A DNA stretch of 61,372 nt from Candidatus Gastranaerophilales bacterium. GTDB lineage: Bacteria > Cyanobacteriota > Vampirovibrionia > Gastranaerophilales > Gastranaerophilaceae. The notes under the pieces were generated by a model, which did no database searches, was not told the DNA's origin, and saw only the letters and a list, made by a program, of their open reading frames with translations. This document shows positions 45,291 through 54,561 of the stretch, one piece after another. The stretch spans positions 1-61,372 of the forward strand of contig CALVBO010000008.1 of assembly GCA_944325835.1 (NCBI GenBank). Direction: 5' to 3'. Position 1 is the first letter of the stretch. Each line of letters opens with the position of its first letter. A program made the position numbers and the translations under genes.

Positions 45291-46019
45291 TTAACGCCCT
45301 GCCGGCACAACCGTAATCGGCTGGGTAAGATAAAGGTCAATATTGGCATTAGTCGGGATTTCAACATCATTTCCTTTATCCCATATAGATTTAACGAGCC
45401 CGCCGCCGGCACCGACTGCCGTACCGAGAGCCGCAGTTTTACCAATATTCCCGCCGCCTATAGCGCTCATTACAACACCTGTAACAGCGCCTGCACCGGC
45501 TCCGATTGTCATATCCTTAGCATAATCCTTTGTCACATCGACCGCGGTTCCGCCAACCAGAACACCAGTATTATCATTCGTCTTAATCACTGCGGAAATA
45601 GGGATTTGCATGCCCTGAGGGGTAACAATATTTGTAAATCTTATTGATAATTTGCCGTTCATACTGCCATGCTTAGCCTTGGATGCTTCGAGGACAACAC
45701 CTGTAACCGTACTTCCTGCCGGCGCAATCTGCAACCCGTTATAATAAAAATCAGTGCCCAGCATAACGCTTACATTTTGCCCTCTGTACATAGTCGCAGA
45801 ACTGATAGGAGAAGTTACAACAGCCTTAATATCCTGACCTGCCGGCACCGTCACAACACTGCCGCGCAAAGTTCCTTTATCTGCAAACATTGGCTGGGAA
45901 GTTTCTGTATTCGCCGGTAATGTAACCGGATTTTCGCTAAAGCTGTAATTGCTCGCAGCAAAAGCAGCTCCGGCTGAAACTATTGAAGCCATTATCATAA
46001 AATACACATATTTCCTCAT
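45291..46019 (-). CDS. Secreted protein with VirB10/TrbI-like beta domain
   Basis: The 242-residue protein has a signal peptide (MRKYVYFMIMASIVSAGAAFAA), a beta-rich domain with VTVPAGQDIKAVVTSPIS and IAPAGSTVTGVVLEA patterns, then a Gly-rich hydrophobic segment (GAGAGAVTGVVMSAIGG) and a closing LTQPITVVPAG. The 'IpaGs-v-G-v' pattern recalls VirB10-type domains, but no secretion system is nearby. I start at 46019 behind AGGAGG. It is related in pattern to the proteins at 6144 and 46091. Confidence 0.7.
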   Translation of the reverse strand: MRKYVYFMIMASIVSAGAAFAASNYSFSENPVTLPANTETSQPMFADKGTLRGSVVTVPAGQDIKAVVTSPISSATMYRGQNVSVMLGTDFYYNGLQIAPAGSTVTGVVLEASKAKHGSMNGKLSIRFTNIVTPQGMQIPISAVIKTNDNTGVLVGGTAVDVTKDYAKDMTIGAGAGAVTGVVMSAIGGGNIGKTAALGTAVGAGGGLVKSIWDKGNDVEIPTNANIDLYLTQPITVVPAGR

Positions 46020-46090
46020 GAATAAAACCCTCCTGATAGTTATTAACATCATATTGCAGAGAAAGCCGGATGTCAATTTGTAAACGAGCA

Positions 46091-46693
46091 CTACTCGGTC
46101 AAAGTATGCGTAATCATGACGGGTTCCATAAGAACAACAAAACATCTTTCACCGGTTTTAACCGCAACGTGCTGCCCCATCTGTCTTTTATTGCCCGGTC
46201 TTACCTGTAAAGTCGGCGCCCACGAACGCAGCGAGAAAAAACGTTTTTGATAGTGCGGAATCTTCACCCACTCGGCAGGCGGGGTCAATTCACCGCCGAT
46301 AATATTGTTATTCGGGGTATAAATATAAGCCCTGAGCGGGATTTCAAATCCGTCAGTGTAAACCATTCTTGTAATTTTGATTTTCATAGAAGCATTTGTA
46401 CCGACTACCGGATCTTTTATCTCCTCTACGTATCCGTAAAACTCGGTTTCACGCGGGATAACCGTTGTGTCATATAGATACAAATCACTTGTGGCAATAA
46501 ATTTTACCGGAAACCCTTCATCGCAATTTAGTGTTGAAACCTCGGCAGTATTAATAACAGGAACAAATGTCCCTGCGCGGAGTTCAATTCCGTCATAATT
46601 GCGCAACTGAGTTTCATCAAGATAATTTTCCTGCGCAAAACACGGCATAGCAAGCGTAAATATCGTTAAAAGTATTAATGCCAACTTTTTCAT
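46091..46693 (-). CDS. Secreted protein of unknown function
   Basis: The 200-residue protein has a signal peptide (MKKLALILLTIFTLAMPCFA) and a beta-rich body (LRAGTFVPVINTAEVST, VIPRETEFYGYVEEI, DGFEIPLRAYIYT) with the same alternating layout as its downstream neighbour. It ends CFVVLMEPVMITHTL. The start at 46693 is at the signal peptide; TATAAT on the minus strand ends 7 nt before it, giving a near-leaderless mRNA. The gene pair may have arisen by duplication. Confidence 0.68.
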   Translation of the reverse strand: MKKLALILLTIFTLAMPCFAQENYLDETQLRNYDGIELRAGTFVPVINTAEVSTLNCDEGFPVKFIATSDLYLYDTTVIPRETEFYGYVEEIKDPVVGTNASMKIKITRMVYTDGFEIPLRAYIYTPNNNIIGGELTPPAEWVKIPHYQKRFFSLRSWAPTLQVRPGNKRQMGQHVAVKTGERCFVVLMEPVMITHTLTE

Positions 46694-46719
46694 AAATAAT
46701 ATTATACTTATTTTAATGA

Positions 46720-46754
46720 AAAAAACAAGGGCGGAGCCAATGGCTCCGCCCTTC
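46720..46754 (-). terminator. Terminator of the HU gene
   Basis: AAGGGCGGAGCCA and its complement form a 13-bp stem with a run of T on the minus strand, 24 bp after the HU stop. Confidence 0.92.
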
Positions 46755-46776
46755 AAGAATTTTCCAAATTCAAAAA

Positions 46777-47055
46777 CTATTTGCCGTTAACAGCAGTTTT
46801 GAATTTTTTACCAGCTGTGAAAGTAGGAACTGTTCTTGCAGGGATTTTCAATTCTTTACCTGTTTGAGGGTTTCTACCTGTTCTAGCTGCTCTTTTGCGA
46901 GCTTCAAATGTACCGAAACCAACCAAAGTAACTTTTTGACCTTTAGAAACAGATGTTTCAATAGTTTCAATCAATGCGCCCAAAACTTCTGCTGCATCTT
47001 TTTGAGTAACTTTAGTCTTTTTTGAGATCTCTTGTACTAATTCTTCTTTGTTCAT
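46777..47055 (-). CDS. HU-family DNA-binding protein
   Basis: The 92-residue protein is a standard HU/IHF-type nucleoid protein: MNKEELVQEISKKT start, VTLVGFGTFEARKRAARTGRNP (about 43-64) with the DNA-wrapping arm, and KIPARTVPTFTAGKKFK. It bends and compacts DNA as a dimer. AAAAGGAG precedes the ATG. Confidence 0.96.
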   Translation of the reverse strand: MNKEELVQEISKKTKVTQKDAAEVLGALIETIETSVSKGQKVTLVGFGTFEARKRAARTGRNPQTGKELKIPARTVPTFTAGKKFKTAVNGK

Positions 47056-47175
47056 AATAAAACTCCTTTTCTCATGTACTCCTTCATTATATACAAATTT
47101 TCAGATTGTGCAAGTAGTTTTTTAATAAATATCGTTTGATTAACGAAAAAATTTGTTTTATAATGATGCAGGGAT

Positions 47176-48828
47176 ATGCAAAAGTTTAGTATTTTCAATC
47201 AATATAGAGATGCAATACTTGTCCTGAACGACAGGTTTGAAATTCTGTTTACCAATAATGTTTTTAAACGAACATTCGGTAAAACTATTGATATCAAACG
47301 GTTTGCGCACAGTTTCAACTTTGATATCTGCCTGTTGGATACTGAAAATATTGAAATGATTTCGCCAATTTTTCAGGCTGTTAACGCCACGGAAAATTTT
47401 ACAACCAACGCAGCTTTCAGGAGTGAAAATTCTGAAATTTTTTATTACGAACTCTCAACAATTAAGAAACAAAACTACACAATTCTATTTTTTAACAATA
47501 TTTCTGCCCAAATCCAACTCGCAGAATCACAAGAAAAAGTTAAAAATTTAGAAAAGGCATGCCAAAATCTGGAGGAGGAAAACGAATCTTTATCAAAAAT
47601 CAAATCAGATGCGCAGGCACAGGCAATAAAAATTGCGCTTATCAACAAGGTTTCAAACATATTCTCAGAATCCCTCGACCTGCCCAAAATTTTAAATTCT
47701 GCACTGAACGAACTCCTGACAATTTTCGGCGCATTCAGGGTCTACTATGCAGAATTTGAAGGCGGAAAGTTTCACCCGAAAGCTATGCAGGGCAATAGTT
47801 TCACCTATCCGGATACGATTGAGTACGACGAAAAAACGCTGGATACAATAAAAAATAAACAAATTTCCATAACAAATAAGCTTGAAGAATATATTTGCGC
47901 AAAACTATTCGAAAAGCCCGTCCTCAGAATAATTGTTCCGGTATTTCATCTTAACACTCTTAAAGGCGTATTGACGCTTCTTTCCCACAAAAAACGCGAG
48001 ATTGAAGAAGAACGCGAGATTTTAGAGGCAATTTCCTCACAATTTGCCAACGCGATCGTCCGCTCGGAATTATACGAAAAAAACACCAAAACCGTAAAAG
48101 AGCTGAAAGCTGCGCTGCAAGAGCTTAAAGAAACACAAATCCAGCTTATAAATTCTGAAAAAATGGCCTCCCTCGGTCAGCTTGTCGCCGGCGTGGCGCA
48201 CGAGATAAATACGCCGGTCGCCTCAATAAAATCTAACAACGCAATTATTCGCAAAATCATCAAAAAGCTTGATAAAAACGAGCTTTCAGACACATTAGAA
48301 GAAATAAACAATCTGGATGCGGAAGCCATTAACCGTATTAATAATATTGTCGTTTCGCTGAAAAAATTTGTCCGGCTGGACGAAGCCGAACTGCAAGAAG
48401 CCGACATCAACAGCGAAATCGACCTTACGCTGGATTTAATCCGCCACGAAACCAAAAACAGAATACAAATAATCAGAAATTACGGTAATCTTCCGCCCGT
48501 TAAATGCTATCCGAATATGCTCAATCAGGTTTTCACAAACATTTTAATAAATGCCTGCCAGGCAATTGAAGGTACGGGAACTATTGATATAACTACATTT
48601 GCGCAAGACGACAGCATTACAATAAAAATAAAAGACAGCGGAGCCGGAATTCCAAAAGACCAAATAGATAAAATTTTTACAGCAGGTTTCACGACAAAAG
48701 GCGTAGGGGTCGGAACAGGCTTAGGCCTGGCAATTTGTGCAAAAATTATTGAAAAACACGAAGGGAAAATTATTGTAAACAGTGAAGTTGGCAAAGGTAC
48801 CTGTTTCACCATTACTATCAAACGGTAG
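47176..48828 (+). CDS. Sensor histidine kinase with PAS-like and GAF-like domains
   Basis: The 550-residue soluble kinase has an N-terminal PAS-like region (about 1-110), a coiled coil (about 115-150), a GAF-like domain (about 155-300), a HisKA domain with phospho-acceptor H342 (GVAHEINTPVASIKSN), and a C-terminal HATPase (N-box ILINACQAIEG, G-box IKDSGAGIPKDQ and GVGTGLGLAI). No response regulator gene is adjacent. TATAAT at 47159-47164 ends 11 nt before the ATG, leaving a leader of only a few bases. Confidence 0.9.
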   Translation: MQKFSIFNQYRDAILVLNDRFEILFTNNVFKRTFGKTIDIKRFAHSFNFDICLLDTENIEMISPIFQAVNATENFTTNAAFRSENSEIFYYELSTIKKQNYTILFFNNISAQIQLAESQEKVKNLEKACQNLEEENESLSKIKSDAQAQAIKIALINKVSNIFSESLDLPKILNSALNELLTIFGAFRVYYAEFEGGKFHPKAMQGNSFTYPDTIEYDEKTLDTIKNKQISITNKLEEYICAKLFEKPVLRIIVPVFHLNTLKGVLTLLSHKKREIEEEREILEAISSQFANAIVRSELYEKNTKTVKELKAALQELKETQIQLINSEKMASLGQLVAGVAHEINTPVASIKSNNAIIRKIIKKLDKNELSDTLEEINNLDAEAINRINNIVVSLKKFVRLDEAELQEADINSEIDLTLDLIRHETKNRIQIIRNYGNLPPVKCYPNMLNQVFTNILINACQAIEGTGTIDITTFAQDDSITIKIKDSGAGIPKDQIDKIFTAGFTTKGVGVGTGLGLAICAKIIEKHEGKIIVNSEVGKGTCFTITIKR

Positions 48829-49143
48829 TAATAAATGTAACAAAATGTTTCACACTTGCCTTCACGCCGCCATTAAAACACCTTTATTTTTATAAAAACA
48901 ATTATAAAATATTTTAGAATTATGCTTCAAAGCACTAGAAAAGCTTAATGAAAAATGATACACTTTTAATATAAAGTGTTTGTTTTACCCTTTTAGAAAA
49001 ACACAACACAACTTTTATCCAAAATATAACCGAATGTAACAAAAAATTAATAATCATATTAGTAAAAGGCAATTAAATTATTCAAAAAAACTTTATATAG
49101 AAGTGTGTAGTGAATAGTTTATTTGGTGTCGGAGGAAAAGTTA
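48829..49143. other. AT-rich gap upstream of the HEAT-repeat gene
   Basis: No gene is visible. The stretch contains two TGTAACAAAA motifs (near 48836 and 49035) and a long leader to the ribosome site GGAGG at 49132-49136. It probably holds the promoter of the HEAT-repeat gene, but no convincing -35/-10 pair was fixed. Confidence 0.4.
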
Positions 49144-49998
49144 ATGACAATTAGTGTGAACAGTAAAAAGAAACAGGTTAAGAAATCATTTGACGAATTA
49201 TTAACAGATTTAAAAACCAGCAATTCCGAAAAAGTTAGATACAACGCAGCAAGAATTCTAGGCGAAATGGGCGATTCAAAAGCTGTTGAACCATTAATTG
49301 ACGTATTAAAAAATGATAAAAACGGATCGGTAAGATTATACGCAGCAAGAGCTTTAGGCGAACTTGGCGATTCAAAAGCAACTGTACACTTAATCCAATC
49401 TTTAAGAGAAGATCGCAACGTTGATGTTCGTGTACGTGCAGCAAGGGCTTTGGGCCGTCTGGGCGGTGCTATCGTTGTTGAACCGCTGGTTGAAGCTTTA
49501 AACGATGAAAACTCTCAAGTTTGTATCACAGCAACCGATGCTTTAATCGAAATCGGCGATGTCGCAACCGATGCTTTAATCGCATCATTAGACCACGAAA
49601 AAGTTAACGTAAGATGCGACGCAACAAGAGCTCTGGGCGAAATCGGCAACAAAAAAGCTGTTGATAAGGTAATTAATATGTTGTATGACGAATGGGTTAA
49701 CGTCAGAATTTACGCTGTAACATCACTTGGTAAATTAAACGATGTCAAAGCAGTTCCTGCATTGATTGACGTTATGAAAAACCGTTCCGAAAATGAACTT
49801 GTAAGAGCAGGTGCAGCTGCTGCATTGGGTGTTCTTCGCGACCAACGCGCATTGCTTCCGTTAAGAGAATTGATTATGGAAGCTGAAGAATTGGGTGAAC
49901 TTGAAGACACAGCTCTTAAATCATTCAAAAAGATTATGGCAGCAAACTGGCAGTCAATTCCGGGCGCTGCTCCTCAAAAGAAAACCACTATGGTATAG
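49144..49998 (+). CDS. HEAT-repeat (PBS-lyase-like) protein
   Basis: The 284-residue protein is built of about eight HEAT repeats of roughly 31 residues, each with the pattern VR-x-xAARALGELGDSKAVEPLI. Such PBS-lyase-type repeats are common in cyanobacteria for chromophore lyases, but here there is no photosynthetic context, so a protein-binding scaffold is more likely. I start at ATG 49144 behind GGAGGAAAAGTTA. Repeats span residues about 15-270. Confidence 0.88.
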   Translation: MTISVNSKKKQVKKSFDELLTDLKTSNSEKVRYNAARILGEMGDSKAVEPLIDVLKNDKNGSVRLYAARALGELGDSKATVHLIQSLREDRNVDVRVRAARALGRLGGAIVVEPLVEALNDENSQVCITATDALIEIGDVATDALIASLDHEKVNVRCDATRALGEIGNKKAVDKVINMLYDEWVNVRIYAVTSLGKLNDVKAVPALIDVMKNRSENELVRAGAAAALGVLRDQRALLPLRELIMEAEELGELEDTALKSFKKIMAANWQSIPGAAPQKKTTMV

Positions 49999-50102
49999 GC
50001 GGGGTCAACCGCCTCTCTTATCTGGCCGGTCTGCTAAGTATAATGTTACAAATGAATTATTCACAAATATCGGGTATCATTCAAGGGTACCCGTTTTTTG
50101 TG

Positions 50103-50318
50103 CTACTCAAAATCAAAAAGTTCTTTAGTCTTTACTCCCAAAACATCTGCAATAATTTTTATTTTTGTCAACGTAATATCCGTTTTTGCAGTTTCAACCA
50201 TACCTATCATAGACCTAGAAATCCCTTCAACATCCGAAAAATCATCCTGCGTAAAACCTTTTTCTTTTCGGATTTGTTTTAAGTGCTTTGCAAACTTTTG
50301 TAAATATTCCTTGTTCAT
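50103..50318 (-). CDS. Xre-family regulator
   Basis: The 71-residue single-domain protein has KQIRKEKGFTQDDFSDVEGISRSMIGMVETA, a Xre helix-turn-helix. The ATG at 50318 is preceded by GATAAT and 6 nt, fitting a leaderless mRNA. It is divergent from the next Xre gene, 61 bp away, and each could bind the shared region. Confidence 0.8.
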   Translation of the reverse strand: MNKEYLQKFAKHLKQIRKEKGFTQDDFSDVEGISRSMIGMVETAKTDITLTKIKIIADVLGVKTKELFDFE

Positions 50319-50379
50319 TTTTAAATTATCAGTTATACTGACATAAACAACAATCAGTACCATTGACATTTACAAGATT

Positions 50380-50604
50380 ATGAACAGCAACGAAGGACTA
50401 AAATTAGTTATTAATAATATTAAGAGAATAAGGCAGGCTCGCGGGCTAACCAAAAAACAGGTTGCAGAAAAGGTCAGGCTTGATTATTCCAACTATTGCA
50501 GACTCGAAAATCATCAGATTTCAAACCCGCGATTTGCCACGCTAATTCTTATCGCCGAATCGCTGGAAGTCAATTGGGAAGAAATCTTTGAAAACTGTCA
50601 TTGA
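50380..50604 (+). CDS. Xre-family regulator
   Basis: The 74-residue protein has IKRIRQARGLTKKQVAEKVRLDYSNYCRLEN, a Xre domain, and ends NWEEIFENCH. TTGACA lies at 50363-50368, only 11 nt before the ATG. The gene ends 27 bp before the TPR operon, whose own promoter overlaps this end. Confidence 0.8.
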   Translation: MNSNEGLKLVINNIKRIRQARGLTKKQVAEKVRLDYSNYCRLENHQISNPRFATLILIAESLEVNWEEIFENCH

Positions 50605-50631
50605 TTGCTCTTTTTATGCTATAATTTTTAT

Positions 50632-51462
50632 ATGAAGAGAATTTTTTTGACAGCTGTAATTATGGCATTGGGGATAGGCATCGCACATGCCGGTGCGTTG
50701 ACGGAGGATTACATTGACATCGCATCATCTTATGCCAAAGACGGAAAATATTCGCAGGCACTGGGGTATATCAACAAGGCGTTAGCCCTTGAGCCGCAAA
50801 ACTCACGGCTGCTTGAGATGAAAAACGATTTGTCAAAAATCATGGGACAGCCAAGTATAAATTTTCCAAGTCAGGCTTCCTCCTCGGACGTAAACTATAT
50901 TGAAGCAGAAAACGCCCGTATCGCAAAGGATTACAACAAAGCTATCTCCTTTTACAAAAAAGGGATAAGCGAAAACCCGCAGTTTGCGCCGAACTATCTC
51001 GGGCTTGCAATAACATATTATGAGATGAAGAATTTTCAGGATGCAAAATACAATCTGGATTACTACCTGACAAAAGAGCGCAACTCGGATTTTGCACTTA
51101 TGCTGCGTGCAAAGACCAATTTAAATTTAAACAACACACAATATGCGCTTGATGACATCAGGGCTGCGAATGCACTCAATACAAACCTCGAATACAAACT
51201 AACGGAAGGAATTATACTGACAGAAGCCGGCAGGTACAAAGAGGCAAGAGAAATTCTTAACAAGGTAAGTCTGGAGATACACACATACATTGTGTTTAAA
51301 TATCTCGGGACCTGTGATTACAAACTTGGCGACTACAAAAAGGCTGTATTGAATTTTGAAAGAGCAATCCTACTTTTTGAGGACGACAAAACAATTCTGC
51401 CAATGTATAATGATGCAAAGAGAAGAAGTAATTCTCCGTTGTCCACCTTAAACGCAGGCTAA
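50632..51462 (+). CDS. Secreted TPR-repeat protein
   Basis: The 276-residue protein has a signal peptide (MKRIFLTAVIMALGIGIAHA) and at least six tetratricopeptide repeats (for example AKDGKYSQALGYINKALALEP and IAKDYNKAISFYKKGISENP). It probably scaffolds envelope protein complexes. TATAAT at 50620-50625 ends 6 nt before the ATG, a leaderless start; the in-frame upstream TTG at 50605 is rejected. It leads a four-gene operon. Confidence 0.88.
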   Translation: MKRIFLTAVIMALGIGIAHAGALTEDYIDIASSYAKDGKYSQALGYINKALALEPQNSRLLEMKNDLSKIMGQPSINFPSQASSSDVNYIEAENARIAKDYNKAISFYKKGISENPQFAPNYLGLAITYYEMKNFQDAKYNLDYYLTKERNSDFALMLRAKTNLNLNNTQYALDDIRAANALNTNLEYKLTEGIILTEAGRYKEAREILNKVSLEIHTYIVFKYLGTCDYKLGDYKKAVLNFERAILLFEDDKTILPMYNDAKRRSNSPLSTLNAG

Positions 51463-51483
51463 AACGGCTGCTGAGAAAGAAGA

Positions 51484-52467
51484 ATGAAAGCCAGAAAACG
51501 AAAAGGTTTAATAAGACATATACGCGACATAACGATTTCTGCGTTTGCAATAATCGGTTTAATTTTCTGCCTGAACAGTTTTGCACAGAATGTTGATGAA
51601 TTAAAGTTTGTGCATATTTCGGATGTCCACTTTTCAAAAGTGTTGGACAATACGCCTTATAAAATGCGCAAGAATTCACCGGAGCTTTTTGACGATGCAA
51701 TCGAGCAGATTAACGAAATTCCGGGAGTTTCATTCGTTATGTTTGGCGGGGATTTAGTGGACAAGGCAAAAGAAAGCGAACTGGCAGGATTTCTTGAACA
51801 CGCAAAAAATATCAAAGCTCCGTGGTATTATACTTTCGGCAACCACGATTCTATGCTCGGCGGCTACCTGACTCCTGCAAGATACATTGCAACGGTCAAG
51901 AAGTCAAATCCGTACTTTAAATTTGACAACACTTATTATTCATTTTCCCCGAAAAAAGGTTACAAAGTTATCGTGTTGGATTCAATTATCCGTGACAGGC
52001 TGACCTCTAACGGACAAATTCCGAAAGAAGAACTTGAATGGCTTGATAAGGAATTAGAAGCGGCGCAAAAACAAACAGTTTTAATATTCCTGCACGTACC
52101 TATTCAGGAACCTATAGCAGCAGATCATCACAAAATGCTTAACGCGACAGAAGTTATGGACGTTATCGGCAAGTACAAAAACCCGATTGCAATCTTTCAG
52201 GGCCACTACCACGTTTCTAAAATAAAACAGATGAATAATATTTTATTTGTAAGCACTCCGGCGCTTGTAAGCTACCCGAACGCGTTCAGAGAAATAAAAG
52301 TTACCAATGAAGATGACAAAGTCGTTTTTGACATTAAAACTAAAAACAGCAGGCTGGATAATATACGCAGTCAGGCAAAATTATTCATTGTAACTCCTGA
52401 AATTCCGGAAGGCGAAGAGAGCGATAAAAACGGAACTTATGTAATTTTCAAGAAAAATAAGGAATAG
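51484..52467 (+). CDS. Calcineurin-like metallophosphoesterase, membrane-anchored
   Basis: The 327-residue protein has a basic start, one hydrophobic segment (about 17-37) acting as signal anchor, and the metallophosphoesterase motifs in order: DVH (HISDVHF), GGDLVD, GNHD, LHVP and GHYH. It should hydrolyse phosphoesters, possibly cyclic nucleotides or lipid phosphates, outside the cytoplasm. It lies 21 bp after the TPR gene and 3 bp before the MBL gene. Confidence 0.88.
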   Translation: MKARKRKGLIRHIRDITISAFAIIGLIFCLNSFAQNVDELKFVHISDVHFSKVLDNTPYKMRKNSPELFDDAIEQINEIPGVSFVMFGGDLVDKAKESELAGFLEHAKNIKAPWYYTFGNHDSMLGGYLTPARYIATVKKSNPYFKFDNTYYSFSPKKGYKVIVLDSIIRDRLTSNGQIPKEELEWLDKELEAAQKQTVLIFLHVPIQEPIAADHHKMLNATEVMDVIGKYKNPIAIFQGHYHVSKIKQMNNILFVSTPALVSYPNAFREIKVTNEDDKVVFDIKTKNSRLDNIRSQAKLFIVTPEIPEGEESDKNGTYVIFKKNKE

Positions 52468-52470
52468 ACT

Positions 52471-53400
52471 ATGAGCGAATTTAAAATAAAATTCAGAGGT
52501 GTCAGAGGGAGCTACCCTATAGCAAAAAGCGAATTTTTAAAATATGGCGGCAACACGGCTTGCGTTGAAGTCCATGCAGGCGGCCAGCTTATAATCCTTG
52601 ATGCCGGAACAGGTTTGATTGATCTGGGCAGTGACCTGCTTCAGGCTCATATAAATTCCTCAATGGACAAAACAAAACGGAAAAATATTAAAGCGGTCAT
52701 GCTTCTTTCGCATATTCATCAGGATCATATTCAGGGATTTACGTTCTTCCGCCCGCTGCACGTAAGTTCAACGGTTCTGGATGTTTTTGGCAACTGTGAT
52801 TTTGCCGACGATCTTGCACAGGAGCTTTCAACGCTGCTGTTCAACAAATCCTTTCCGCTGGATATGGGCGATATGGCGGGTCAATTGAATATTCACAACC
52901 TGCAGGAAACCGACTGCATAATCCTCAACGGCGACGCAGAACCCGTTGTCAAAAGAATAGAATCCGATAACGACTTAATCCCGCAGGGCGAAGAAGTAAT
53001 AATTTCCTGCTATAAATCCTACGCACATCCGCAAAACGGCGTCATAATTTATAAAATTGCATACAAAGATAAATCCATGGTCTACGCTACCGACAAAGAA
53101 AGCTATATCGGCGGCGATAAAAAACTTGCCAAATTTGCAAGAAACTGCAATCTTCTAATCCACGATGCGCAATACACAACGGAAGATTACCTTGACACCT
53201 TCTCGCCAAAACAGGGCTACGGCCACTCAACTTTTGAAATGGCGGTTGATGCGAAAAAACAGGTTAATGCGCAAAAACTTGTATTCTTCCACTTTGACCC
53301 GTCCTATGATGACAACAAATTAGACCGGATTAAAGAAGATTTTGCCGACGGTGAAACAAAAATTCTTGCCAGCGAAGGGCTTGTAATTAACCTGCTATGA
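52471..53400 (+). CDS. MBL-fold metal-dependent hydrolase
   Basis: The 309-residue cytoplasmic protein has the metallo-beta-lactamase core: FRGVRGSYPIA start, ILDAGTGLIDLG, metal site HIHQDH (H81, H83, D85, H86) and a late VFFHFDPSY. The start resembles MBL enzymes acting on cyclic nucleotides or phosphonates rather than beta-lactams. It is coupled to the next gene by ATGA overlap. Confidence 0.88.
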   Translation: MSEFKIKFRGVRGSYPIAKSEFLKYGGNTACVEVHAGGQLIILDAGTGLIDLGSDLLQAHINSSMDKTKRKNIKAVMLLSHIHQDHIQGFTFFRPLHVSSTVLDVFGNCDFADDLAQELSTLLFNKSFPLDMGDMAGQLNIHNLQETDCIILNGDAEPVVKRIESDNDLIPQGEEVIISCYKSYAHPQNGVIIYKIAYKDKSMVYATDKESYIGGDKKLAKFARNCNLLIHDAQYTTEDYLDTFSPKQGYGHSTFEMAVDAKKQVNAQKLVFFHFDPSYDDNKLDRIKEDFADGETKILASEGLVINLL

Positions 53401-53990
53401 AAAAATTTTTCATAATAAGTTTAATATTTTTAAGTACAATCGCATCCGGTTATCGCAAGCCGGATGTGCCGGTAATTGACGCGGTAAAAAATTCCAACAA
53501 TCACAATAATCTCGGCATAATGTATATGAGCGAACGCGCATACTACGCCGCTATTCAGGAATTCAAAATCGCAATAAGCCTTAACCCTGAAAGTCAGGCT
53601 ACAGCGGTCTACTACACAAATCTCGGCGACTGTTACATGAAAATCGAACACCCCGAACTTGCACTGGATTGCTACAAAAGAGCCTTAACGCTCTATAACC
53701 TTAACCTTAACTACTACATAAACCTTGCCAAATGCCTGATAGCCAACAAGTTACTGGACAAAAAACTTGAACAGTTTTCCGACTTTACGAACCCGTATAA
53801 CCAGCTTATGAGCGGAGTTTTGTATGTTGAAAGCGGAAATTACCAGCGCGGCATAACGGTTTTGGATAATTTTACCATATCGGAACCCGATTTAATCATC
53901 ACGCCTGCGGTAAAAAGTTACATAAGAGCAAGCGTAAAGAAAATGAATGCGCTGGAACAGCCGCTTCCAGAGCTTCCCGCCGACATATAA
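53397..53990 (+). CDS. Secreted TPR-repeat protein
   Basis: The 197-residue protein starts with a signal peptide (MKKFFIISLIFLSTIASG) and has three to four TPR units (NNLGIMYMSERAYYAAIQEFKIAISLNP, TNLGDCYMKIEHPELALDCYKRAL). It overlaps the MBL gene by 4 bp and closes the operon TPR - phosphoesterase - MBL - TPR, suggesting one envelope-linked function. Confidence 0.85.
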   Translation: MKKFFIISLIFLSTIASGYRKPDVPVIDAVKNSNNHNNLGIMYMSERAYYAAIQEFKIAISLNPESQATAVYYTNLGDCYMKIEHPELALDCYKRALTLYNLNLNYYINLAKCLIANKLLDKKLEQFSDFTNPYNQLMSGVLYVESGNYQRGITVLDNFTISEPDLIITPAVKSYIRASVKKMNALEQPLPELPADI

Positions 53991-54013
53991 GCTCATGCAG
54001 GAGCTGCGGGAGC

Positions 54014-54238
54014 TTACCCTTCGTTATCAAAGTCAAATAAATATTTCAAAGGAATATCTAACGCTGCGGCGATATCAGCTAATAATCTAAGCGAAGGTTG
54101 GGAAAATGCTACTTCTATTTTACCAACATGATTTACACTTCTGCCAATTTTATCCGCAAGCTTTTCTTGCGTTATATTCTTAGCCTCACGATACTTTTTA
54201 ATATTCAACCCGATTTGTTTATACAATTCCTTATACAT
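54014..54238 (-). CDS. Xre-family regulator
   Basis: The 74-residue protein has IKKYREAKNITQEKLADKIGRSVNHVGKIEV, a Xre domain. Its upstream region carries four TTTACGT/ACGTAAA-type motifs between 54242 and 54293, likely operators for autoregulation and for the divergent short transcript. Confidence 0.85.
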   Translation of the reverse strand: MYKELYKQIGLNIKKYREAKNITQEKLADKIGRSVNHVGKIEVAFSQPSLRLLADIAAALDIPLKYLFDFDNEG

Positions 54239-54304
54239 CTTACGTACAGTTTATACGTAAATTTTTATTAAGTTTACGTGCGGACTTCACGTTTATGGTA
54301 TAAT

Positions 54305-54400
54305 CTTACAGTAAGCTAAATTTGGAGAGAGAATTGATGATAACTTAACCTAAACATCTTAACAACATTTGCCTCCGGGCTGGACTCCTTTCTCAGCCCG
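54305..54400 (+). ncRNA. Possible short transcript or leader divergent from the Xre gene
   Basis: TATAAT at 54299-54304 is followed by about 95 nt ending in a hairpin CGGGCTG/CAGCCCG (54376-54400). A GGAGAGAG ribosome-like site precedes only the tiny frame TTG-ATG-ATA-ACT-TAA. It could be a small RNA, a leader peptide transcript or the remnant of a gene once controlled by the Xre protein. Confidence 0.3.
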
Positions 54401-54428
54401 ATATAAGTTTAGCATAACAAATCACAAA

Positions 54429-54460
54429 CACGCCGCGATTACCACGCGGCGTTCTTCTTA
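54429..54460 (+). terminator. Terminator in the 54239-54561 gap
   Basis: CGCCGCG pairs with CGCGGCG around ATTACCA, followed by TTCTTCTTATTT. It insulates the short transcript unit from the next gene. Confidence 0.75.
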
Positions 54461-54561
54461 TTTGCAAATTTTACCGGTCTTTGGTAAAATATAGCCTGAC
54501 AGATTGAACAATTTAGCGTCTTTTTTCGTTACAATTGAAAGGTAAAGGAGAAAATTATTTT

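Noticed and set aside
49144-49998. Phycobilisome lyase identity for the HEAT-repeat protein
   Set aside because: The repeats resemble PBS-lyase HEAT units, but there are no phycobiliprotein or pigment genes, so only a scaffold role is claimed.
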